From: Aestuariivivens marinum
Lineage (GTDB): Bacteria; Bacteroidota; Bacteroidia; Flavobacteriales; Flavobacteriaceae
DNA length: 64,000 bases
Direction: 5' to 3'
NCBI RefSeq assembly: GCF_022662175.1
Contig: NZ_JAKMCR010000001.1
Span: 496,001-560,000 of the forward strand
How positions within the stretch are numbered: the first letter of the stretch is position 1; every line of letters starts with the position of its first letter. The position numbers and the translations under genes are program-made. This document shows, piece by piece, positions 46,501-55,693 of the stretch. A model generated the notes under the pieces. The model saw only the letters and a list, made by a program, of their open reading frames with translations, did not search any database and had not been told where the DNA came from.

Positions 46501-46557
46501 GTAATGAAAATTTAAGCGACAAATTTAGTGAATTCGTAAGCGTAAAGAAATATTTCT

Positions 46558-47487
46558 TTAGTTATTATCTTCATTTAAAATATACGACAACAAGACTTTT
46601 TTATCTTCGAGCAATTGGGCCTTGAGCCTATCCACAGAGTCAAACTTTTGTTCATCACGTAAACGTTGCAATAATTCAATTCTAATTTTTTTGTTATAGA
46701 TATCTTTGTTGAAGTTAATAAAATGGACTTCAATAGACAACCTTTCTCCACTTACGGTTGGATTTACACCTATATTCATCATGCCATAAACTAAAACGCC
46801 GTCAATTACCGAACTTACAATATAAGCCCCTTGCTTAGGTATAAGTTTATAGTCTTCGTTAATATGAACATTAGCTGTTGGAAAACCCAATTGTTTTCCT
46901 AATTTCCTGCCTTTAACAACCGTACCGTTAAGCATAAAATTATAGCCTAAATAAGCATTGGCCTTAATGATATCCCCTTCGTTTAATGCGTTTCTAATTT
47001 TTGTAGAACTCACCGCTACCTCATCAATGTCTTGGGCAGAGATTTCTTCAACTGCAAAGCCATATTGGTCTCCAAATCGTTTTAAATCGTCTATGTTGGC
47101 ATTTCTATTTCTACCAAACCTATGGTCGTAACCAATAATTATCTTTTTAGCATGTAGTTTATCCACCAAAATATCCTTAACAAAATCTTCGGCCCCCATA
47201 CGGGAAAATTCTTTGGTAAATTTTTTAATGAGCAGATAATCCAACCCCAAGGACTCCAAAATGGCATAGCGCTCGTCTATAGTGTTTATTAATTTTATGC
47301 TGGCATCTTTTTGCAATACCATTCTGGGATGTGGAAAAAACGTGAGTATTGCCGATTTTAAACCTTCTTCCTTAGCAGTATTAACCAGACGTGAAATAAT
47401 TTTTTGATGACCAATATGTACACCATCGAAGGTTCCAATAGTGACAATAGAACCCTGATTTATTTCTATTTTGTTGAGTATTTTCAA
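46558..47487 (-). CDS. ribF: Bifunctional riboflavin kinase/FAD synthetase (TTG start)
   Basis: 309 residues. The N-terminal FAD synthetase has the nucleotidyltransferase motifs TIGTFDGVHIGHQKI and VSSTKIRNALNEGDI. The C-terminal flavokinase has VVKGRKLGKQLGFPTANV (the GxPTAN motif) and MMNIGVNPTV. It makes FMN and FAD, cofactors needed by gltBD and nadB in this window. The frame starts with TTG 47487 (KILNKIEINQGS), the only start near the conserved N-terminus. A terminator at 47506-47540 separates it from the M43 gene upstream. Confidence 0.95.
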   Translation of the reverse strand: MKILNKIEINQGSIVTIGTFDGVHIGHQKIISRLVNTAKEEGLKSAILTFFPHPRMVLQKDASIKLINTIDERYAILESLGLDYLLIKKFTKEFSRMGAEDFVKDILVDKLHAKKIIIGYDHRFGRNRNANIDDLKRFGDQYGFAVEEISAQDIDEVAVSSTKIRNALNEGDIIKANAYLGYNFMLNGTVVKGRKLGKQLGFPTANVHINEDYKLIPKQGAYIVSSVIDGVLVYGMMNIGVNPTVSGERLSIEVHFINFNKDIYNKKIRIELLQRLRDEQKFDSVDRLKAQLLEDKKVLLSYILNEDNN

Positions 47488-47505
47488 ATTAATATAATTA
47501 GAGCA

Positions 47506-47540
47506 AAAATAAAAAAGAGGATTATATTATAAATCCTCTT
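47506..47540 (-). terminator. Terminator of the M43 protease gene
   Basis: AAGAGGATT (47515-47523) pairs with AATCCTCTT (47532-47540), loop ATATTATA. A T run follows on the minus strand. It lies 26 nt downstream of the M43 gene stop and just before ribF. Confidence 0.8.
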
Positions 47541-47565
47541 AGAATATATTTACTAAAAAGTAATT

Positions 47566-49539
47566 TTATTTTTTTACAAAAGGAATAGTAATAAATTCAT
47601 TTTGCTTATATACTTTAATAAAATACATACCTTTATTTAGAAATGTAGTTTCCATAGCTAAATGGTCGATATTGGTTATGGTTTGTTGTTTAACAAGTTG
47701 TCCCAACATATTATATATTTTGTAGCCTTCAGGCAACACATTCCCATAAGCCAACTTAATATTAAGTTTATCACTAGTAGGGTTGGGATATAAAATTATC
47801 CTGTTACTGGTAAAAAACGAATTAACGCTTAATGTTTGGGTTGAAATGCTTACTGTTTCTGAATCTGTAAACGCCCCGCCTGAAGCAATCGGTGTGTTAT
47901 TGTCAGTTTCTAACAAATAAGAGCCATCACCATAGCCACAACAAATACCATCATCAGCTGAATCAAATATGGTAAAGGTATAGCACTCATCGGCAACAAC
48001 ATTAAACTCCTCATTAACCGTTTTATTATTGTCTTGTGGACTAATATAATTACCACTATATAATAAATTATTACTACTATCCCTAAACTCCCAGCTAGTT
48101 TCTGATGCATAATCATCGAGAACAAGTGTTAAAAGTACTTTAGTTGTTGAATCATAGGAATCGCCTATAATAAAATTACTGCTGCTATTATCATTACAAA
48201 TTCTTTGGTCAGAAGTCCCATTAACACCAGCAACAGAAATATTAAATGTATGACTTCCTGATGTGCTTACTAATACAGGTAATGTAATTTCTTCCTCAAC
48301 ACCTTGGGCCAAATTACCAGACCAGTTATAAACCATATTGGAACCTCCATCAACATTATAAGACAGTGAAGCTGAAGTCATGGGAACATCTCCCCAATTC
48401 GTAATCTTTACTAATGGAGTCATGTTGAGACTACATCCTTGAGTCTCTAGCATAACGACATGAACTCCAGCGTCATTATTTTCTCCAGTCACTAAATTAT
48501 TTTTTGTTGAACTCGCCAAAGAGGACCTGGTTGATCCCAATATGCCCTGCATTCTTGTTTTTTGACCATCAGTAAATGTATCAAAACAAACATCATCAGA
48601 ATAATCCATGTAATTTTCAATCATATCGTCATCACCTCCAGGACAGGTGTCTGGAATAGTTTGCGGGCAACCGTAATTGGGACGTCCACTATTTGGTGTA
48701 TCGGCTATATTATCATCATCACCACAACTATTATCATCTGGGTCTCCTTCTGTCCAATTGTCTCCCCATGTATGTAATAACCCTAAATAGTGTCCAACTT
48801 CATGAGTTGTTGTTCTTCCTAAATTATAGCTCCCCGCAAGAGATACGTTAGGATCATCATCTGTTCCAAAATATTTATAATCCAAGACAACACCATCTGT
48901 ATTGACTGAGCCCCCTGGTAATTGTGCATACCCCAATAATCCAGAGCCCCCTCTAAACTTAACGGTCCATATATTTAAATAGACTGTAGCATCCCAAATC
49001 GATGAAGGTTTTAACGCATTCATTTGATTTTGGGCATCATTTTGGCTACTTTCATTAATACCATCTTGCCCAATATTTACTCTATCAATACCATTTGTTG
49101 GACAACCACTAGGATCTTGCTTAGCTAGCTGAAATTGAATTTCAGTATCGACTCCGCCTCCATCTCCTCTGGTTCCAGATAACTTTCTAAAATCTTGGTT
49201 CAAAACTGTAATTTGAGATAACACCTGTGCTTCAGATAAATTTGGGCCATCTCCTATTGGCTCTCCATTATGTAATACATGAACCACAACAGGAATAGTT
49301 ATTACAGCAAGTTTATTTGAAGCAGCAGATCGTTGTAATTTATAAGCTTCGGTAAATTGTTTTAACCTATCTTCAAAAACATCACTACCCATCATTTCGG
49401 GGAACTCAGTTAAAAGCGCTTTATTGTACTCTACAGAACCACAACGAATGAGATGTGGTTCTTTCGATTCAATTTGACCAAAAGTTTTAGTAAAAGCAAT
49501 AATAGAAATCCAAAGGAATATTAGAGTAGTTCTTTTCAT
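47566..49539 (-). CDS. Secreted M43 (pappalysin-like) metalloprotease with T9SS sorting domain
   Basis: 657 residues. Signal peptide (TLIFLWISIIAFTKTFG), propeptide, then a zinc protease domain with TTHEVGHYLGLLH: His246, Glu247, His250 and His256 form the HExxHxxGxxH site. MENYMDYSDDVCFDTFTDGQ gives the Met-turn. A CARDB-like domain (about 350-450) and a beta-sandwich (about 455-560) follow. The last ~80 residues (ILYPNPTSDKLNI ... KGMYFIKV) are a type IX secretion C-terminal sorting domain. It is exported to the cell surface or medium and probably degrades protein. Followed by its own terminator. Confidence 0.93.
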   Translation of the reverse strand: MKRTTLIFLWISIIAFTKTFGQIESKEPHLIRCGSVEYNKALLTEFPEMMGSDVFEDRLKQFTEAYKLQRSAASNKLAVITIPVVVHVLHNGEPIGDGPNLSEAQVLSQITVLNQDFRKLSGTRGDGGGVDTEIQFQLAKQDPSGCPTNGIDRVNIGQDGINESSQNDAQNQMNALKPSSIWDATVYLNIWTVKFRGGSGLLGYAQLPGGSVNTDGVVLDYKYFGTDDDPNVSLAGSYNLGRTTTHEVGHYLGLLHTWGDNWTEGDPDDNSCGDDDNIADTPNSGRPNYGCPQTIPDTCPGGDDDMIENYMDYSDDVCFDTFTDGQKTRMQGILGSTRSSLASSTKNNLVTGENNDAGVHVVMLETQGCSLNMTPLVKITNWGDVPMTSASLSYNVDGGSNMVYNWSGNLAQGVEEEITLPVLVSTSGSHTFNISVAGVNGTSDQRICNDNSSSNFIIGDSYDSTTKVLLTLVLDDYASETSWEFRDSSNNLLYSGNYISPQDNNKTVNEEFNVVADECYTFTIFDSADDGICCGYGDGSYLLETDNNTPIASGGAFTDSETVSISTQTLSVNSFFTSNRIILYPNPTSDKLNIKLAYGNVLPEGYKIYNMLGQLVKQQTITNIDHLAMETTFLNKGMYFIKVYKQNEFITIPFVKK

Positions 49540-49621
49540 GTCTATACTATTAATTCGAGGAATTTTTTTCTAAAAATAATACTTTTATTGATATGTCTAT
49601 CAACAATTTAATTACTTACAC

Positions 49622-50188
49622 CTACTTACCATTAAAAGCATTCATTGTATTATTAACTCCCGATAACACAAAAGATTTAATGAGTTCTATGGATTTATCT
49701 AAGCGTTCAGGTAGTTTTTCGGTTTCCTCTACAGTCCATTCACCCAATACATAATCTACCTGTCTGCCTTTGTTAAAGGCATCGCTTATGCCAAATCGAA
49801 AACGGTTGTATTTAGTGGTATTCAATTTGTCTTGAATGTCCTTCAACCCATTATGTCCACCATCGCTTCCCTTTGTTTTCAAACGAATGCTTCCAAAAGG
49901 TAAATTTAGGTCATCGGTAATCACCAATAGATTTTCTAAAGGTACTTTTTCTTTAGTTAACCAATAAAGCACTGCCTTACCGCTTAAATTCATATAAGTA
50001 CTTGGCTTAAGCAATGTAAATGTTCTCCCTTTTAGCTTATAAGTTGCTATTTCACCTAGTTTTTGGGTTTCAAAAGTTAGCTCCTCTTGTTTCGCAAAAT
50101 AATCCAAGATTTTAAACCCGATATTATGACGTGTATTTTCATATTTTTCTCCAATATTACCTAAACCAACAATTAAAAATTTTTTCAT
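49622..50188 (-). CDS. pth: Peptidyl-tRNA hydrolase
   Basis: 188 residues from ATG 50188, the normal size. It recycles tRNA from peptidyl-tRNA. FLIVGLGNIGEKYENTRHNIGFK (catalytic His in TRHN), LKPSTYMNLSGKAV, and GSDGGHNGLKDI are the family motifs. The frame continues upstream to a GTG at 50257, adding a basic leader (FRFIKKLFKKSV); related flavobacterial genes are sometimes annotated with it, so the start is not certain. rplY is upstream, separated by a terminator at 50277-50312. Confidence 0.94.
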   Translation of the reverse strand: MKKFLIVGLGNIGEKYENTRHNIGFKILDYFAKQEELTFETQKLGEIATYKLKGRTFTLLKPSTYMNLSGKAVLYWLTKEKVPLENLLVITDDLNLPFGSIRLKTKGSDGGHNGLKDIQDKLNTTKYNRFRFGISDAFNKGRQVDYVLGEWTVEETEKLPERLDKSIELIKSFVLSGVNNTMNAFNGK

Positions 50189-50276
50189 AGGGTTTTCTTC
50201 TTCAACAATAAAGGGCTTTACACTCTTTTTAAACAATTTCTTAATAAACCTAAACACTTAATCACAATTTGTGTAA

Positions 50277-50312
50277 AAATAAAAAAGCATCCTGAATAAA
50301 CGGGATGCTTTT
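50277..50312 (-). terminator. Terminator of rplY
   Basis: AAAAGCATCC (50283-50292) pairs with GGATGCTTTT (50303-50312), 10-nt loop. On the minus strand it is followed by T residues. It lies 23 nt downstream of the rplY stop, before pth. Confidence 0.85.
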
Positions 50313-50334
50313 CGTATTTCTTAAAATAGACTAT

Positions 50335-50967
50335 CTATTCCTGAGCTGCTTCTGCTGCTGGAGCTTCAGATGCAGTTGCTTCAGTTGTTTCTTCTTCATC
50401 TTCATCTTCAACATCCATAGAAGCTCTAGAGCGTCTTACTTGACATACTACTGTATTATCTGGATGCATAAATCTGTAAGCATCGTTTTCTAAAGCAGTG
50501 ATATACAACTTACCACCTATTCTAAGCGGTGTGATATCTGCCTCTATAAAATCTGGCAAATTAGCTGGTAATGCTTTTACCCTTAAGCTACGCTTGTTTT
50601 TACGTAAAACACCACCATTTTTAACACCTCTAGAGTTTCCAACAAATTGAACTGGAATATCCATAGTTATTTCTTTGTTTTCGAATAACTGATAGAAATC
50701 GATGTGCAAGATGTTGTCGGTTACCGGGTGAAATTGGATGTCCTGTAAAATGGCGTTAAATGTTTCGCCATTGTCTAAAGCAATCACAACTGTATGCGCA
50801 TTAGGCGTGTATACAAGTTTTGAGAATGCCAATTCTGGTGCTGAGAAATGCACTGGCTTATCTCCTCCGTATAATACGCAAGGAACCTGACCAGCATTAC
50901 GTAAGGCTTTTGTTGCTTTTTTGCCCACGCTTTCTCTTTGAGATCCGTTGATTGTAATTGATTTCAT
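50335..50967 (-). CDS. rplY: 50S ribosomal protein L25/general stress protein Ctc
   Basis: 210 residues. The N-terminal L25 domain binds 5S rRNA ([33 protein letters not shown], then [17 protein letters not shown]). The C-terminal Ctc domain follows (about 100-185). The last ~25 residues are an acidic Ala/Glu tail ([13 protein letters not shown]). prs is 54 nt upstream on the same strand, a gene order conserved in many bacteria. A strong terminator follows the gene. Confidence 0.96.
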   Translation of the reverse strand: MKSITINGSQRESVGKKATKALRNAGQVPCVLYGGDKPVHFSAPELAFSKLVYTPNAHTVVIALDNGETFNAILQDIQFHPVTDNILHIDFYQLFENKEITMDIPVQFVGNSRGVKNGGVLRKNKRSLRVKALPANLPDFIEADITPLRIGGKLYITALENDAYRFMHPDNTVVCQVRRSRASMDVEDEDEEETTEATASEAPAAEAAQE

Positions 50968-51021
50968 TTTGTTTATATATTAATTTAAATTATACAATTT
51001 TAGTAGCCGAACATGTATAAG

Positions 51022-51963
51022 CTACATTATAAATTTAGAGCTTATGGAACTGTTCTCATGCACACGATGCATGACATCGGCAAACAGATCGGCACAACTC
51101 AACACCCTAATTTTATCACTTTCTTTTGATAAAGGAATGGAGTCTGTAACGATAAGCTCTTCTAATTTAGAGTTTTCTAAATTATCGTAGGCCTTTCCAG
51201 ATAGTATAGGGTGTGTACAAATAGCCCTAACACTTAAGGCCCCACGTTCCATCATTAAGTCGGCTGCTTTTGTCAATGTTCCTGCTGTATCTACCATATC
51301 GTCTACCAATACCACATTTTTACCCGTTACATCACCAATTAATTCCATATGTGATATGACGTTGGCCTTAGCGCGTTGCTTATAACAAATAACCACATCG
51401 CTCTCTAATGCCTTTGAATAGGCGTAAGCCCGTTTAGAGCCTCCCATGTCTGGAGAAGCTACCGTTAAGTTATCCAGATTTAAACTTTTTAAATAGGGTA
51501 AAAAGATTGTAGATGCAAACAAATGGTCTACAGGTTTTTCAAAAAATCCTTGTATTTGGTCGGCATGTAAATCCATAGTAATAATACGGGTTGCCCCAGC
51601 CGATTCAAGCATTTTAGCGACCAATTTCGCTGCTATAGGCACTCTAGGTTTATCCTTTCTATCTTGTCTGGCCCAACCAAAATAAGGCAATACCGCCGTA
51701 ATATGCCTTGCCGATGCACGCTTAGCTGCATCAATCATTAAGAGCATTTCCATTAAGTTTTCTGGTCCAGGATTCGTGGATCCTATAATGAAAATACGTG
51801 TTCCTCTTATAGATTCTTCGTAAGACGGTTGAAATTCGCCATCGCTATATTTAGAAGTAATAACATTGCCTAGTTCTGTCCCAAAAGCTTTTGCTATTTT
51901 TTCTCCTAGAACTTTACTTTGGGTACACGCAAAAATTTTGGCTTCTGTAATTACAATTGGCAT
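51022..51963 (-). CDS. prs: Ribose-phosphate pyrophosphokinase
   Basis: 313 residues. It makes PRPP from ribose-5-phosphate and ATP. The PRPP-binding loop is VVLVDDMVDTAGTLTKAADLM. AVLPYFGWARQDRKDKPR, SPDMGGSKRAYAYSKAL and the DLHADQIQGFF metal loop are intact. PRPP feeds purine, pyrimidine, His and NAD synthesis, linking it to nadAB. It heads the prs-rplY unit and is divergent from tRNA-Leu. Confidence 0.97.
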   Translation of the reverse strand: MPIVITEAKIFACTQSKVLGEKIAKAFGTELGNVITSKYSDGEFQPSYEESIRGTRIFIIGSTNPGPENLMEMLLMIDAAKRASARHITAVLPYFGWARQDRKDKPRVPIAAKLVAKMLESAGATRIITMDLHADQIQGFFEKPVDHLFASTIFLPYLKSLNLDNLTVASPDMGGSKRAYAYSKALESDVVICYKQRAKANVISHMELIGDVTGKNVVLVDDMVDTAGTLTKAADLMMERGALSVRAICTHPILSGKAYDNLENSKLEELIVTDSIPLSKESDKIRVLSCADLFADVMHRVHENSSISSKFIM

Positions 51964-52063
51964 AGTTAACTTCTTGTTTTTTAGCGTACAAAGACGACAT
52001 GATTTTTAACGAGGTGCAAATTTATACATTTATTTTTACCTAAAAAGTATATTGAATGCTATT

Positions 52064-52097
52064 TTTGTGATTATTTAGGGAAAAATATATATTTTTG
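52064..52097 (+). promoter_or_regulatory. Bacteroidota-type promoter of tRNA-Leu
   Basis: TATTTTTG (52090-52097) fits the TAnnTTTG -7 box, and TTTG (52064-52067) fits the -33 box with 22 nt between. The tRNA begins 12 nt after the -7 box. Confidence 0.5.
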
Positions 52098-52108
52098 CTG
52101 TCCGAAAT

Positions 52109-52192
52109 GCTCAAGTGGCGGAATTGGTAGACGCGCTGGATTCAAAATCCAGTGATAGCAATATCGTGTGGGTTCGATTCCCACCTTGAGTA
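52109..52192 (+). tRNA. tRNA-Leu (CAA anticodon)
   Basis: 84 nt without encoded CCA. Acceptor GCTCAAG (52109-52115) pairs with CTTGAGT (52185-52191), discriminator A. The anticodon stem-loop CTGGA-TTCAAAA-TCCAG gives anticodon CAA, decoding UUG. A variable arm of class II length (GATAGCAATATC region) and a TTCGATT T-loop are present. It lies between prs (divergent) and an accessory region, so it is a possible integration target. Confidence 0.96.
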
Positions 52193-52198
52193 CAGATA

Positions 52199-52237
52199 AA
52201 ATCCGTAACTAATTATTAATTAATAAGTTGCGGATTT
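52199..52237 (+). terminator. Terminator after tRNA-Leu
   Basis: AAATCCGTAACT (52199-52210) pairs with AGTTGCGGATTT (52226-52237), 12 bp with one T-G wobble, AT-rich 15-nt loop. Confidence 0.75.
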
Positions 52238-52368
52238 CTTGCTTATATAACTCTACGGTTTTTGTACTCTTAAACAATTCTTTTTTAGTGAAACTATACT
52301 ATAATAAAAAGTCTACCATCTCTTATATAATTTAAAAAGATAACCACAAAAAAAGAATTAAGGCTGTC

Positions 52369-52593
52369 TCAAACTGGGGACAAAAATAATGGTTTCTCAG
52401 CAAGATGATTTTGGCAAAATTTGTTTATATAATATTCAGTAGATTCGATTAATTCCTTTTTTATTTTTAAATCTATGCAGATGACATTTAGAAATTTACT
52501 AACTACTTCTAATGCCTCTTCAATTGTTATATCTTCTTGTTTAATAAATTCTAACAATTCATTATTACTGCCTATTATTATTTCCTTCTCCAT
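52369..52593 (-). CDS. Hypothetical small acidic protein
   Basis: 74 residues, mostly helical and acidic (EIIIGSNNELLEFIKQED, IEEALEVVSKF), no signal, no known motif. It ends LAEKPLFLSPV. The stop TGA sits within TTTGAGACAGCC (minus strand), a string resembling ends of some insertion sequences; no matching second end was found. It may be an orphan or a remnant. Found in the tRNA-Leu-proximal accessory zone. Confidence 0.4.
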   Translation of the reverse strand: MEKEIIIGSNNELLEFIKQEDITIEEALEVVSKFLNVICIDLKIKKELIESTEYYINKFCQNHLAEKPLFLSPV

Positions 52594-52677
52594 GACTAAT
52601 AAACTGAGTTCGATAGTGAAAAAACAAAAAACAGACTTTTTTTGCTAAACTCAATTAGCTTTGGTAAAGAGAACTCA

Positions 52678-52785
52678 ATGAATACAACAATAAACTTATT
52701 AGACAATATTATATCAAACTATGAAAATGATTACAAAGAAAATAAACAACATACCTTGAAAATTATTAGACTACAAAAGATATAA
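52678..52785 (+). CDS. Possible 35-aa peptide
   Basis: ATG 52678 to TAA 52785 encodes a polar, Asn/Lys-rich peptide (MNTTINLLDNIISNYENDYK). No domain, terminator or promoter supports it. It is recorded because the surrounding 52594-52849 stretch has no other gene. Confidence 0.2.
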   Translation: MNTTINLLDNIISNYENDYKENKQHTLKIIRLQKI

Positions 52786-52849
52786 TGAAGTATTTTAGCT
52801 GCTTTTAAGCACAATGATACGCTTATTAATAAATGTAGCACTCATAACT

Positions 52850-53152
52850 CTAGTTAAAACAAGGACTTTCAGATTTTCGAAAACTATTATCACTTGTTAT
52901 AATACCAGTATATTTATTATCACTAGAAGAAGTTATTGTGATAATATCACAAGATCTTGAAAGTGCCGCTAGCCTATCATATTCAGCCTTTGAAATACAA
53001 TACCAAGTTTTACTGCTTGTATCACTGCAAACTGCACTTAAACCTACTTGATATCTTTCGTTTTTTGTTAGTTGACTGCCTATGTCTGCAATATCTTCAG
53101 CATCGCAATTAAACATCATAAAAATCAATAGAATTAAAAATGATTTTTTCAT
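52850..53152 (-). CDS. Hypothetical lipoprotein
   Basis: 100 residues. The N-terminus MKKSFLILLIFMMFNCDAED is a lipoprotein signal with Cys16 as the likely lipidated residue, in the form common in Bacteroidota. The mature part has four further Cys (Cys38, 47, 68, 98) that could form disulfides and contains TWYCISKAEYDRLAALSRSC. No domain was recognised. The next ~270 nt (53153-53421) hold no gene I can see. Confidence 0.55.
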   Translation of the reverse strand: MKKSFLILLIFMMFNCDAEDIADIGSQLTKNERYQVGLSAVCSDTSSKTWYCISKAEYDRLAALSRSCDIITITSSSDNKYTGIITSDNSFRKSESPCFN

Positions 53153-53421
53153 AATTAATGTATTTAACGTATAAATGTTTCTTTTTAGAGGAGATAGTTT
53201 CTTAATCTCTTGCTTTATGTTTCATTTACAGTACTAAATTTAAACTTAACAAATAAGAGTATTATCCCAGATAATATTCTATAGAGAAATTCGGATAATT
53301 TAAGATTTAAAAAAATTAGTGTCCGTGATTATTCCATTGAAATGACTCAAGCTGTTTTGAGATTGCTAAGAAATAATAAGATGACATCCTATCATTAAGA
53401 GTTATTAAAAGCGAAACAAAC

Positions 53422-53685
53422 TTAACTTTTGTTTTTGCCGCCAAGGATGGCAAGGAATGCTCCTATAGTAATTAATAAAGTAATAATACCAATCAAACAA
53501 AGGCCGACAACGATAACCCCACCCTCGAAAGCATCCGGAGGAGGGGTAACACCTTCAATTGATTGCCTAATTCCTTCAACAACATGGGCAAAACCAAACA
53601 TTAACCCAAATGCGCTAATCGGTAGGGAAATAATTAGAATAATAAAATTAAACCAAAAAGGAAATTTTAAAAATGGATTCTTCAT
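53422..53685 (-). CDS. Small two-helix membrane protein
   Basis: 87 residues from ATG 53685 (a TTG nine nt upstream is less likely). Two hydrophobic helices (FPFWFNFIILIISLPISAFGLMFGF and GVIVVGLCLIGIITLLITIGAFLAIL) flank a soluble loop with SIEGVTPPPDAFEGG. The C-terminus is basic (GGKNKS). No family recognised. Confidence 0.6.
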   Translation of the reverse strand: MKNPFLKFPFWFNFIILIISLPISAFGLMFGFAHVVEGIRQSIEGVTPPPDAFEGGVIVVGLCLIGIITLLITIGAFLAILGGKNKS

Positions 53686-53781
53686 GACCAACAAATGTAA
53701 TTAGAACTACAAAACCAAGAAATGATATTGGTCAGTCATGAGGTATTATTGCACCGCCCTGATGTCTTTGGTTATTTACTT

Positions 53782-55350
53782 TTAATCTAAAACTACAATA
53801 TTATTTGACACTGAATTGCCTTTAAATATTAATTTAGAAATGTAAATCCCTGTTTTTATTTTGTTTCCATTACAATCATATTCATCCCAATCTATTTTAT
53901 GCTTCCCTATATTTTTATTGGTAATTTCAAACCTTTTAACAAGTTGACCAAATAAGTTATAAACTTCTATTAGAACGTTTCCCTTGGATGGGATTTCAAA
54001 ATATAGTGTTGTGGTATTACTATTTTTAATGGGTGTTTTTTGGTTTAGTTTTAATTGTCTTTGGTTATTTTCATTTTCAAAGGAGAATTTCCAAACATCA
54101 TTATCTACATTTAAATAATTAAAAGGATCAAAGAAATTAAATGTTTCTCTGTCGCCGCCAAAACTAAAAATCATATCTGAATTATTTCCTTCTCCCTCAA
54201 CGACAACGGTATCAAAATCATATTTTATTTCTGAAGGATTATTCGCATTCCAGGGTGAATCACTAACTTTTTTCCAAATACTACCATTATTACTGGTCCA
54301 TACATCCATTGGGTTTGCAGGATTTATACCATTATCTGGGCCAAGTCCGAAACCTCCAAACAGTATAAATCTGTTTTGTGCCACCACAACCTGATGTCCA
54401 GGTCTTGCAACCCATGGAGCATTATCAGTAACTAATTCCCAGTCTATTCCATTTTGTGTTCGCCATACATCATTAAAATATGGAGGGTCAAGACATGGTG
54501 GTTGTTGTGTTGGAGGATAATTTGGATTGAAAGGACAGGTAAACCCTTCTTCGCCGCCAATCATGTACATGTAGTTGTCTTTAACTACTGCAATACCCCC
54601 AGCTCTTTCGGCCCAAGGTGCATGCTCAGTAACTAATTCCCAGTCTATTCCATCTGTAGATTTCCATACATCATTGTAATAAATCCTTTTAGGGCCTTGA
54701 GGTGTAATCGAAGAATCATCATTAACAGAACCGCCCATGACATAAATTTCATTATTAAAAACCACAGCGCTTAATCCAGCACGAGCACTCCATCCAGCAT
54801 TCTCCGTCATATTTGTCCAATTTATCCCATCTTCACTACGCCAAACGTCATTAAAAAAATCAGATTGAGAGTAAAAAGGAGGTAAATTTGGAATGCCTGG
54901 ATTTTGAACTATGTTAAAATTTTGACCACCAATGATATACATGAAGTCTCCTTTGCTAACAGCCTGAAAATAAGCTCGAGCAGGCCAATGCGAATTATCA
55001 TTGGTTTGAAGAATATTGTCCCATGAATTACCATAGTTTTCACTTTTCCAAACATCGCCCCAAATTATACTGGCTCCAGGAACAGGAAATGGTAAAGACG
55101 CTGGATTTAAAGGCGTTCTTCCTCCGAATAAAAAAAATTGATTTTGATGATTTAAAACTTTAAGTCCAGCTCTTGGGCTCCAATTCGCATTATTGTTTAC
55201 TTCTTCCCAAGTCCAGTGCTTTAAATTATTTCTATTATTGCCATTATTGCTTCTTCTTTGAGCATGTAAAGAAAAACAGAATACAATTAGTAAACATAAA
55301 AAAATTGATTCTAAATTTAGTAGGCTTCTTTTAAAAACAGATCTTTTCAT
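53782..55350 (-). CDS. Kelch-type beta-propeller protein with T9SS sorting domain
   Basis: 522 residues. Signal peptide (SIFLCLLIVFCFSLHAQ), then about five to six Kelch-like blades of the form DVWKSxDGxxWxxVTxxAPWxxRAG ... VYVMGG (for example NDVWRSEDGINWTNMTENAGWSARAG). Two blades share an identical 28-nt DNA stretch, which indicates recent internal duplication or conversion. The last ~75 residues (FEIPSKGNVLIEVYNLFGQLV ... KTGIYISKL) form a FlgD/T9SS-type C-terminal domain. Probably exported to the surface; ligand unknown. Monocistronic. Confidence 0.85.
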   Translation of the reverse strand: MKRSVFKRSLLNLESIFLCLLIVFCFSLHAQRRSNNGNNRNNLKHWTWEEVNNNANWSPRAGLKVLNHQNQFFLFGGRTPLNPASLPFPVPGASIIWGDVWKSENYGNSWDNILQTNDNSHWPARAYFQAVSKGDFMYIIGGQNFNIVQNPGIPNLPPFYSQSDFFNDVWRSEDGINWTNMTENAGWSARAGLSAVVFNNEIYVMGGSVNDDSSITPQGPKRIYYNDVWKSTDGIDWELVTEHAPWAERAGGIAVVKDNYMYMIGGEEGFTCPFNPNYPPTQQPPCLDPPYFNDVWRTQNGIDWELVTDNAPWVARPGHQVVVAQNRFILFGGFGLGPDNGINPANPMDVWTSNNGSIWKKVSDSPWNANNPSEIKYDFDTVVVEGEGNNSDMIFSFGGDRETFNFFDPFNYLNVDNDVWKFSFENENNQRQLKLNQKTPIKNSNTTTLYFEIPSKGNVLIEVYNLFGQLVKRFEITNKNIGKHKIDWDEYDCNGNKIKTGIYISKLIFKGNSVSNNIVVLD

Positions 55351-55693
55351 TGATAATGATTTTAAAAAGTAGATAAGTTTAAAAGAAATGAAACAACATT
55401 AAATTAAATAAAATTATTTTAAAAATAACTTTAATTAGACCAGAAGTAAGTAAATTTGATTAAATGTAACTTAAACACCAAATGTAATTATTACCAACAA
55501 TTAATTTTAATGTCTTTGGCAACATAATTATTAAGAAAAATTCTTTCTCCCAAATAATTGCATGTTTTTTCAAGTGTTATGTAGTTTTCCTTAATTCACT
55601 GCACATGAAATTTGGGATGCATGCACATACCTCTATTCGGCCCTAGATTAGCTCGGTTGTTAGCTCCTGAAAATTGTTTTGAAGTATCTCTAT
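55351..55693. other. Intergenic region with GC-richer open stretch
   Basis: No complete gene. From 55590 to 55690 the minus strand has an open frame without a proper start that reads RDTSKQFSGANNRANLGPNRG and ends MCMHPKFHVQ. It is richer in GC than its surroundings and carries two TTAGCTC copies. It may be a remnant of a former gene or of an insertion. Confidence 0.3.

Noticed and set aside
47910-48777. Frames opposite to or shifted from the M43 protease
   Set aside because: Repetitive His/Ile/Thr-rich translations caused by the codon pattern of the true gene.
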